Source: an uncultured Candidatus Planktophila sp.
Lineage (GTDB): Bacteria; Actinomycetota; Actinomycetes; Nanopelagicales; Nanopelagicaceae
DNA: 64,000 bases
Reading direction: 5' to 3'
Assembly: GCA_937975715.1 (NCBI GenBank)
Contig: CALJUA010000065.1
Coordinates: 1 to 64,000 of the forward strand
The notes beneath the pieces are model-generated. The model was not told the DNA's origin, made no database searches, and was given only the letters and a program-made list of their open reading frames with translations. This document shows, piece after piece, positions 57,601 to 64,000 of the stretch; within the stretch, counting starts at the first letter, position 1, and each line of letters opens with the position of its first letter. The translations under genes and the position numbers were made by a program.

Positions 57601-58215
57601 ATGTCTGCATCGCCACAACGCATCGAAGAGATGTTGCGTGGTGCGGGAATCTCGCCAATTGCAGGCGTTGATGAAGCTGGTCGAGGACCATGCGCCGGAC
57701 CTTTGGTAATTGCCTCAGTCATTCTCGATGATCCTTTCGCAGATACCTGGAGCGAAATTCGTGACTCGAAGGAAATTTCTGAGAAGAAGCGTGAAGTTCT
57801 TTTCGATGTCGTGATGGAGAATGCTGCAGCAGTCAGTGTTATCGAAGTTTCACCAGAAGAGATTGATCTGCGCGGTGTTCATGCTGCAAACCTCGATGGA
57901 ATGCGTCGCGCAGTTAATGGATTGTCGATTACACCCGCATATGTATTGACCGATGGATATGCAATCGAGGGATTGGCTGTGCCCAACCTGGCAGTCTGGA
58001 AAGGCGATCAAGTTGCCATTTCAATTAGTGCAGCTTCCATTATCGCCAAAGTGACTCGGGATCGCATTATGCGTGAGATGGATGCGCTCTATCCAGGCTA
58101 TGGGTTCGCCGGACATAAGGGTTACATCACTGCAGCTCATACAGCAGCGATTCAAGAACTTGGTGTCCTGCCTATTCACCGCAAGTCTTTCTCCAATATC
58201 GCAGCGCTTCTGTAA
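57601..58215 (+). CDS. rnhB: Ribonuclease HII
   Basis: A 204-residue RNase HII. Catalytic residues are in IAGVDEAGRGPCAGP (D, E), the later Asp in VLTDGYAI, and DALYPGYGFAGHKGY. It removes ribonucleotides and RNA-DNA hybrids. It starts 13 bp after lepB, continuing the conserved rplS-lepB-rnhB gene order. Confidence 0.95.
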   Translation: MSASPQRIEEMLRGAGISPIAGVDEAGRGPCAGPLVIASVILDDPFADTWSEIRDSKEISEKKREVLFDVVMENAAAVSVIEVSPEEIDLRGVHAANLDGMRRAVNGLSITPAYVLTDGYAIEGLAVPNLAVWKGDQVAISISAASIIAKVTRDRIMREMDALYPGYGFAGHKGYITAAHTAAIQELGVLPIHRKSFSNIAALL

Positions 58216-58272
58216 TCCACAGGCACAGCTTCACCTTCGATTGAGGGTCGCGCGAAACCCTATTTTTCGCGG

Positions 58273-58644
58273 ATGGTTCTTAAGAAGAGTAGAAATTTAG
58301 CTTTAGGTTCATTCGGCGAATCGCGGGTCGCAGACTTTCGATTACAGCAAGGCGATGAAATTCTTGATCGCAATTGGCGGGTGCGTGAAGGAGAAATCGA
58401 CCTAGTTTCTCTGGATAAATTCGGAACATTTCACTTTATCGAGGTGAAGACGAGAAGCTCTCTTGCATTTGGGCATCCATTTGAATCGATTTCCCAAGTG
58501 AAGCTACTCCGCATGCAACGACTGGCGATGGGGTGGCTGGTCACTCATGATTGCTTTGGATGCGAATACTCAATAGATATTGCTTCAGTGCTCATCAATC
58601 CTGACGGGACTCATAGCCTCGAATATCGCCCAGGTGTCCTATGA
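58273..58644 (+). CDS. YraN family (UPF0102) endonuclease-like protein
   Basis: A 123-residue protein of the UPF0102 family with a PD-(D/E)xK-like core: GSFGESRVADFRLQQG, WRVREGEIDLVSLD and FIEVKTRSS, giving Glu, Asp and E-x-K. The conserved order rnhB-yraN-comM-dprA suggests a link to DNA processing or uptake, though the function is unproven. Its stop overlaps the next gene by four bases. Confidence 0.9.
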   Translation: MVLKKSRNLALGSFGESRVADFRLQQGDEILDRNWRVREGEIDLVSLDKFGTFHFIEVKTRSSLAFGHPFESISQVKLLRMQRLAMGWLVTHDCFGCEYSIDIASVLINPDGTHSLEYRPGVL

Positions 58645-60161
58645 CGATCGGACGTACTCAAGCTGTCTCCCTTCAGGGGCTTCTGGGAACTGTCATTGAT
58701 ATCGAATGCGACATCTCCGATGGAATTCCGATGTATTCATTGCTGGGTTTGCCTGATGCATCATTGCAAGAATCTCGTGATCGCGTGCGAGCGGCGTTAT
58801 CAAATTCGGGACAGAAGTGGCCCAATAAGAAGGTAACAGTCTCACTGTCTCCAGCATGGCTACCGAAAAGTGGCCCAGGGTTTGATGTCGCAATCGCCTT
58901 AGCTCTTCTTGTCGCAGATGGTGTTATGCCACAGGCTCCACTGGATGGAGCAATTATTCTCGGTGAGCTCTCACTCGATGGCGCAATTCGTTCTGTTCGT
59001 GGTGTGCTGCCTTCGCTGATTGCCGCATATAAATCAGGACTTACTCGAGCAATTGTTCCCCGAGCAAATTTGCATGAAGCAGAGCTCGTGGAAAACATGG
59101 AGATCCTCTCTTTCGAACATATCTCCGAGATATATCGGTGGGCACTCACCGGTGAGTACCCATTTAACGAGCCTCTCGATTTAGATATTGAAAATGTCGA
59201 TGAGATACTCGACTTCTCAGATGTCGCGGGACAATCACGTGCACGATTTGCTGCAGAAGTCGCAGCAACAGGTGGCCATCACCTGCTTTTGATTGGTCCA
59301 CCGGGTGCAGGAAAGACGATGATCGCATCACGCATTCCATCGATACTTCCTCCTCTGACTGTAGAAGAAGCTTTAGAGGTAACGGCAATCCACTCGATTT
59401 CGGGTGGGCTGACTAAGAGATCTCCTATGTCTCGGGTTGCGCCGATTATCGCTCCGCACCACAGCGCTACGCGTGCATCAATCGTTGGTGGCGGCGGCCG
59501 CTCTATCTCTCCCGGTGCAATTTCACTGGGACATCGTGGGGTTCTCTTTATTGATGAAGCACCCGAATGTGCATCTGGAATATTGGATTCATTGCGTCAG
59601 CCCTTGGAATCAGGGAACATCACGATTGCACGTCAGATTGGCAATGTGACTTTCCCTGCTCAATTCCTCTTGGTACTTGCCGCCAATCCATGTCCATGCG
59701 GAAAGTTTTCCGGAAAAGGACGGGGATGTACGTGTTCATCTCTGCAAGTGCGAAGGTATCTCGGCAAGTTATCTGGCCCATTGATGGATCGAATAGATAT
59801 CCGGGTATCAGTTGATCCAGTAGGCCGGGTGGAACTTGCCTCCACAGAGCTGGGTGAGTCTTCGGCTGACATTCGCAATCGGGTTATTGGTGCGCGTGGG
59901 CGAGCAGCTCAACGATTTAAAGATGAGCCTTGGACGTTAAATTCTCAAATCCCTGCACGGTCTTTACGCACAACATATTCACCAGATCGCAGTGCGATGA
60001 ATTTCCTTCATGATGAATTAGATAAGGAAAACATTACGGCCAGAGGACTTCATAAAGTCGTTCGACTTTCCTGGACTCTTGCAGATTTAGCCGGTCATGC
60101 AAAGCCTACGCTCGATGACGTTCAAAGAGCATTTCTCCTTCGCGATGGAGGAGATTACTAA
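58641..60161 (+). CDS. ComM/YifB-type AAA+ ATPase (Mg-chelatase-like)
   Basis: A 506-residue protein. The N-terminal Lon-protease-like domain covers about 1-170 (VDIECDISDGIPMYSLLGLPD, VTVSLSPAWLPKSGPGFD). The AAA+ part has Walker A IGPPGAGKTM and Walker B VLFIDEAPE; zinc-like Cys sit in NPCPCGKFSGKGRGCTC. In naturally competent bacteria, ComM helps branch migration during transformation. It overlaps dprA by one base. Confidence 0.92.
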   Translation: MTIGRTQAVSLQGLLGTVIDIECDISDGIPMYSLLGLPDASLQESRDRVRAALSNSGQKWPNKKVTVSLSPAWLPKSGPGFDVAIALALLVADGVMPQAPLDGAIILGELSLDGAIRSVRGVLPSLIAAYKSGLTRAIVPRANLHEAELVENMEILSFEHISEIYRWALTGEYPFNEPLDLDIENVDEILDFSDVAGQSRARFAAEVAATGGHHLLLIGPPGAGKTMIASRIPSILPPLTVEEALEVTAIHSISGGLTKRSPMSRVAPIIAPHHSATRASIVGGGGRSISPGAISLGHRGVLFIDEAPECASGILDSLRQPLESGNITIARQIGNVTFPAQFLLVLAANPCPCGKFSGKGRGCTCSSLQVRRYLGKLSGPLMDRIDIRVSVDPVGRVELASTELGESSADIRNRVIGARGRAAQRFKDEPWTLNSQIPARSLRTTYSPDRSAMNFLHDELDKENITARGLHKVVRLSWTLADLAGHAKPTLDDVQRAFLLRDGGDY

Positions 60162-60979
60162 TGGAGATCATGGATATGCGCTTAGTGATTGCTGCACATT
60201 ATGAACCCGGTGCTCCACGCATCACGCGAGAGATCGAAGAGCTTGGCATTGAAGAAGTGTTTGCGAGAATTCCTGAGAGCGAAAGGATAAATATTCGCGA
60301 GACGTACAATGCAATTTCAGCATGTGGGGGAGAGCTATTCATTCCCGAAGATTCGAGGTGGCCAGCACTACTGAATGACTTAGAAGTTCCACCAGTAGCA
60401 ATCGTCATTAAAGGGGATGCTGCTGTATTGCAACAACAATCTTTGGCGATTGTGGGCACAAGAAATCCAACTCCGTATGGAATCAAAAATGCTCAGGAGT
60501 TTGCCGCCGGTTTTGTCGATCGCGAGTGGGCAATCATCAGCGGTGGCGCTTATGGAATTGATTCTGCTGCTCATAAGGGCGCACTTATTGCAGAGGGCGT
60601 CACTATTGCAGTCACTGCATCAGGGTTGGACAGCACTTATCCGGCAGGCAATCAAAGACTCTTCGACGAGATAATTGAAAACGGCGCCATTATTACCGAA
60701 TACATGCCAGGCGCAATTGCTCGCCCACATCGTTTCTTGGTGCGCAACCGGTTGATTGCAGCTCTCTCACGAGGAACCTTGGTGGTTGAAGCAGCTTTCA
60801 GAAGTGGATCTCTGCGCACTGCCCGTGATGCATCAGATCTTTTGCGCCCCGTTATGGCAATTCCTGGTCCGATTACTGCGCCGACTTCCGAAGGATGTCA
60901 TCGACTCATTGGAGAAAGGAGCGCAGAGCTGGTGACATCTGTCGCTGATGCCTACGAGCTGATGACTTCACTGGTGTAG
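60161..60979 (+). CDS. dprA: DNA-processing protein DprA
   Basis: A 272-residue Rossmann-like protein. Signature blocks are LAIVGTRNPTPYG, IISGGAYGIDSAAHKGAL, TIAVTASGLDSTYPAGN and FLVRNRLIAALSRGTLVVEA. DprA protects incoming single-stranded DNA and loads RecA. It is somewhat short: the N-terminal SAM-like part is small and the C-terminal winged helix appears missing, so the protein is close to the minimal core. It follows comM with a one-base overlap. Confidence 0.93.
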   Translation: MEIMDMRLVIAAHYEPGAPRITREIEELGIEEVFARIPESERINIRETYNAISACGGELFIPEDSRWPALLNDLEVPPVAIVIKGDAAVLQQQSLAIVGTRNPTPYGIKNAQEFAAGFVDREWAIISGGAYGIDSAAHKGALIAEGVTIAVTASGLDSTYPAGNQRLFDEIIENGAIITEYMPGAIARPHRFLVRNRLIAALSRGTLVVEAAFRSGSLRTARDASDLLRPVMAIPGPITAPTSEGCHRLIGERSAELVTSVADAYELMTSLV

Positions 60980-61010
60980 GGGCAGGGCTAAGTAATGAGA
61001 GAATAGGGGT

Positions 61011-61937
61011 ATGAGTGAATTCCGTTCGGGCTTTGTTGCCATTGTTGGCCGCCCTAATACAGGAAAATCAACTCTCATTAACGCCCTCGTAGGAAGCAAG
61101 ATTGCGATTACATCGCACCATCCCAACACTACGCGCCATGCGATTCGCGGAATCATCAATAACCCAGAATTCCAAGCAGTCCTCGTTGATACACCTGGTG
61201 TTCATAAGCCCCGCACTCTTCTTGGCCATCGCCTCAACGCTGTTGTTAACGAGAGCCTTGATTCAGTCGATGTCATCATGATGTGTCTTCCAGCAAATGA
61301 AGCAACCGGTGCTGGTGATCAATTCATTGCAGCAGAGCTTGCCAAACACCCTCGTGCAAAGAAGTTTGCCCTTGTTACCAAGACAGATACGGTAAATAAG
61401 AAGAGCCTTGCAGACCGTTTGATGACTATCAGTGACCTCGCTGAAGGATTCACTTGGGATGAAATCATTCCTGTCTCGGCTGTCATCCATGATCAGATTG
61501 AATTACTAGAGAAGATCATCGGCGACAATCTTCCTGAAGGACCTGCCTTCTACCCAGAAGATCAGAAGAGCGACCAGGGCACCGAACAGTTGATCTGCGA
61601 ACTCATTCGCGAAGCTGCGATGCGTGATGCCCTGCAAGAACTTCCACACTCGATTATGGTGACAATCGATGAGATGTCAGAGCGCGAACCAAATGGAACG
61701 CGTCCGTTCTATGACATTCATGCATCCATCCACGTGGAGCGCGATTCACAGACTGGCATCATTTTGGGCCACCAAGGGCAACGCCTGAAAGATATTGGAA
61801 TGCGCGCACGTAAAGATATTGAACGCGAGCTTGGTGCGCGAATTTTCCTTGGGCTGCACGTCAAGGTTTCGAAAGAGTGGCAGCGCGATCCCAAGTTATT
61901 GGAACGCCTTGGTTTTTCAGATAAGAAGCACTCTTAA
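61011..61937 (+). CDS. era: GTPase Era
   Basis: A 308-residue GTPase for 30S ribosome maturation. G1 is GRPNTGKST, G3 is VDTPGVHKP, and G4 is VTKTD, with Thr instead of the usual Asn. The C-terminal KH domain has GIILGHQGQRLKDIGMRARK for 16S rRNA 3'-end binding. Its stop overlaps the convergent uppP gene by four bases. Length is normal. Confidence 0.95.
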   Translation: MSEFRSGFVAIVGRPNTGKSTLINALVGSKIAITSHHPNTTRHAIRGIINNPEFQAVLVDTPGVHKPRTLLGHRLNAVVNESLDSVDVIMMCLPANEATGAGDQFIAAELAKHPRAKKFALVTKTDTVNKKSLADRLMTISDLAEGFTWDEIIPVSAVIHDQIELLEKIIGDNLPEGPAFYPEDQKSDQGTEQLICELIREAAMRDALQELPHSIMVTIDEMSEREPNGTRPFYDIHASIHVERDSQTGIILGHQGQRLKDIGMRARKDIERELGARIFLGLHVKVSKEWQRDPKLLERLGFSDKKHS

Positions 61938-62767
61938 GCAGAGATTGCGCCGGTTGCAAGAGCAATTAGCAGTGCAGTGCCAAGCACAATTCGGTAAATT
62001 ACAAATGGCGTAAAGGATTTCGATGAGATGTATCGCATTAACCATGCAATCACTGCATAACCCACAAAGAAGGCAACAACGGTTGCTGTGATTGTCTCTG
62101 TCATGGTGAAGACTCGAATTCCTGGCTCATCAATTGCTTTCTTAAGTTGATATAAACCACTGCCAAAGACAGCTGGAAGTGCGAGCAGGAATGAATAACG
62201 AAGTGCGGATTCGCGGCGATATCCAAGGATTCGGCCCATCGCAATAGTTGCTCCTGAGCGAGATACACCAGGAATAAGAGCGAGAGATTGTGCGAGGCCA
62301 TAGAGAATTCCGTGGCCGGGAGTAAGTTGATCGAGAGTGCGCTCATTGCGCCCCATGTAATCCAAGAATCCCAAAAGGAAGCCGAAGACAATAAGTGTTG
62401 TTGCGATAATCCAGAGTGAGCGGAGTTCGTTTTCAATGTAGCTCTGACCGAGATATCCCAAAATGACAATCGGTAAAGTGCCAATAGTAATGAGCCATGC
62501 AAGGCGGGCATCGCTACGTTCGTGATGCGTCAAATGTGCTTTGCGCTTAAGCGACTTGAGCCAAGCTACGATGATAGAAAAGATATCTTTGCGGAAGTAA
62601 ATCAAGACTGCGAGCTCGGTTCCGATTTGAGTAATCGCTGTAAATGTTGCTCCAGGATCTCTCGCAGAATCCATCAACTTTCCAATGATTGCCAGGTGGG
62701 CATTGGATGAGATTGGCAGGAATTCGGTAAGGCCTTGGATGATTCCTAAGAAGATTGCGCTAAACAT
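61934..62767 (-). CDS. uppP: Undecaprenyl-diphosphatase (BacA/UppP)
   Basis: A 277-residue polytopic membrane protein. The two active-site repeats are clear: GIIQGLTEFLPISSNAHL at the N-terminus and LIPGVSRSGATI in the middle. It dephosphorylates C55-PP to recycle the lipid carrier of peptidoglycan. ATG 62767 gives the standard start; the frame upstream overlaps the EamA gene. It overlaps that gene by eight bases, so they are likely co-transcribed. Confidence 0.95.
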   Translation of the reverse strand: MFSAIFLGIIQGLTEFLPISSNAHLAIIGKLMDSARDPGATFTAITQIGTELAVLIYFRKDIFSIIVAWLKSLKRKAHLTHHERSDARLAWLITIGTLPIVILGYLGQSYIENELRSLWIIATTLIVFGFLLGFLDYMGRNERTLDQLTPGHGILYGLAQSLALIPGVSRSGATIAMGRILGYRRESALRYSFLLALPAVFGSGLYQLKKAIDEPGIRVFTMTETITATVVAFFVGYAVIAWLMRYISSKSFTPFVIYRIVLGTALLIALATGAISA

Positions 62768-63644
62768 TGGCAGGTGCCTCACTCTTTCGACTTGCAAAAT
62801 ATGAGCCGACTAGAACGAGCGGCAGTCCAAGAACGATTCCAATTGTAAGTGGCTCGCCCAAGATTATGACTCCAAGAACCACAGCAAACGCGGTGTTCAG
62901 GTAAGTCACAAGTGATGCTCGGGCAACGTCAATAATGGATGTGAGGGTAAAGAAGATAGCAAAAGCCAATCCTGTTGAGAGAACACCCAGGCCAATGATT
63001 GCTGAGATTGCCTGCGAAGAGATGTGATTTTCTGGCCATTGAGCCACAGTGAAGGGCAGGTAGAAGAGAGCGGTAATCCCCATCGCTACTGCATTGATTG
63101 CAACACCTGAAACTCCAGGCAACCTTCCCTGGACCATCATTACCGCATATGAATATCCCACTGCAGCAAGGAGAACCATGCCAATCGCAAGGGGATCAAC
63201 ACTGCCCTTGATGCTCTCGATACCAACAACTGCAATCAATCCGATAAAACCGATAACGATTCCGAGAAGGCGCTTGTGATGCCAAACAGTCTTGTCGCCT
63301 TTGAGTGAGGCAAAGATTGTTGCCCAGATAGGTACTGATGCAATCAGTAGGCCTGCAAGACCGGAAGAGATTTTCTGTTCGGCAGTGCCGATGAGAATCC
63401 AAGGGCCTATCATTTCGAGGATTGCATAGGGGATTATATATTTGATTCCGCGAAGCGCAGCTCCGAGTGACTTCTGATGAATCGACCAAGGAATCAAAAT
63501 CGCAGCGCCGATTGCTGTGCGAAGGCAGACAACAGTTGCAGGAGAGAATCCATTCTCGGGATCGACAGCTACTTTAATAAAGAGATATGGAACGCCCCAT
63601 AGGAATCCAACCAAGAGAAATAGACCTAAGCCGCGACGCGACAT
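62760..63644 (-). CDS. EamA/DMT-family transporter
   Basis: A 294-residue membrane protein with ten predicted helices in two EamA halves (FLLVGFLWGVPYLFIKVAVD, IGMVLLAAVGYSYAVMMVQG). It is a metabolite exporter or importer of unknown substrate. It differs clearly from the other EamA gene at 31329. It is directly upstream of uppP on the same strand. Confidence 0.85.
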   Translation of the reverse strand: MSRRGLGLFLLVGFLWGVPYLFIKVAVDPENGFSPATVVCLRTAIGAAILIPWSIHQKSLGAALRGIKYIIPYAILEMIGPWILIGTAEQKISSGLAGLLIASVPIWATIFASLKGDKTVWHHKRLLGIVIGFIGLIAVVGIESIKGSVDPLAIGMVLLAAVGYSYAVMMVQGRLPGVSGVAINAVAMGITALFYLPFTVAQWPENHISSQAISAIIGLGVLSTGLAFAIFFTLTSIIDVARASLVTYLNTAFAVVLGVIILGEPLTIGIVLGLPLVLVGSYFASRKSEAPANV

Positions 63645-63668
63645 TGTGACTCCGATGCAGTGTTGAAG

Positions 63669-64000
63669 TTAGCGGTTGTTGATAACCGAGCGATAGAGAG
63701 CGAGTGTAGTTGCGGCGACTGCATCCCACCCAAATTCAGTGATCGCGCGCTGACGTCCAGCTTTTCCATATTGAACGAGAAGATCTGGATTTCCCATTAA
63801 GCGGGTAATCGCAGCTGAGATTGCAGATTCAAATCGAGGTATGTCGTTTTCGGTGTAATCAACGAGTTCGCCAGTCTTGCCATCGCTGACAACTTCCGGG
63901 ATGCCTCCAACACGAGAGGCCAGGACCGCTGTCTCACATCCCATTGCTTCAAGATTCACGATGCCCAGGGGTTCGTAGATGGATGGACATAGGAAGAGAT
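63669..64000 (-). CDS. Glycosyltransferase family 4, glycogen-synthase-like, 3' end only
   Basis: The minus-strand frame is open to the right edge; only the last 110 residues are seen. The start of this part reads CPSIYEPLGIVNLEAMGCETAVLASRVGG, quoted in parts as SIYEPLGIVNLEAM and VGGIPEVV. This is the E-x7-E nucleotide-sugar binding region of GT4 enzymes. The sequence is most like the actinobacterial GlgA/GlgM type that makes glycogen or maltose-1-phosphate. The C-terminal helix ends RSVINNR. Specificity cannot be settled without the rest. Confidence 0.75.
   Translation of the reverse strand, partial: LFLCPSIYEPLGIVNLEAMGCETAVLASRVGGIPEVVSDGKTGELVDYTENDIPRFESAISAAITRLMGNPDLLVQYGKAGRQRAITEFGWDAVAATTLALYRSVINNR

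Overview
The window looks like a piece of a small, tightly packed actinobacterial chromosome of moderate GC, probably a freshwater acI-type (Nanopelagicales / 'Candidatus Planktophila'-like) organism. The actinobacterial signs are a SepH homologue, DUF4192 and DUF7455-like proteins, a HrdB-type sigma factor with a Lys/Ala-rich N-terminus, LexA boxes of the TCGAAC-N4-GTTCGA type, a lexA / LysM / nrdR gene order, and a SAM-IV riboswitch. GC is clearly below that of soil actinobacteria, most gene junctions overlap or nearly touch, and intergenic space is short. The genus-level placement is inference.

Layout. 1-9.4 kb is the accessory part. It holds a 3' piece of an esterase, a possible 36-codon peptide gene, a DUF805 protein, two divergently transcribed nuclease-helicase (DUF2075) genes, a MazG-like pyrophosphohydrolase, a membrane-anchored DEDDh exonuclease, broken gene remnants, a tRNA-like gene with an enlarged anticodon loop, and three copies of a 24-bp repeat that bracket the block. 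9.4-15.2 kb is DNA metabolism: lexA divergent from a LysM division-inhibitor-like gene with two SOS boxes between them, an AbrB/PIN toxin-antitoxin pair, then nrdR-nrdJ with NrdR boxes. 15.2-18.7 kb is an FMN-riboswitch-controlled riboflavin operon (ribD-ribE-ribBA-ribH), followed by an NCS1 permease.

20.3-32.2 kb is a catabolic and transport region. It has a DUF3800 gene, a DODA-type dioxygenase, an iron alcohol dehydrogenase and an IclR regulator on the minus strand. On the plus strand are an osmoprotectant-type ABC importer, a formaldehyde-activating-enzyme homologue, an enolase-superfamily enzyme, an aldehyde dehydrogenase, a beta-hydroxyacid dehydrogenase and an EamA transporter. 32.2-41 kb carries a DinG-like helicase, a TetR regulator, two related secreted cysteine-paired proteins next to a haem/iron-type ABC importer, a Nudix hydrolase, a secreted PKD-like protein and DUF4192.

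41-64 kb is mostly core: SAM-IV riboswitch plus metX, the principal sigma factor, a CDGSH protein, a glycine-rich secreted protein, parE, an ABC-F ATPase, parC (without its C-terminal domain), psuK/psuG, a phosphodiesterase, sepH, an inositol-phosphatase-like gene, rplS, lepB, rnhB, yraN, comM-like, dprA, era, uppP, an EamA transporter and the 3' end of a glycogen-synthase-like glycosyltransferase.

The least explained parts are the nuclease-helicase block (1.7-7.1 kb), the odd tRNA (8.39-8.46 kb), the Fae-containing catabolic cluster (21.9-32 kb), and the paired secreted proteins beside the iron importer (34.8-36.3 kb). No CRISPR array, rRNA, transposase, integrase or replication origin was seen.
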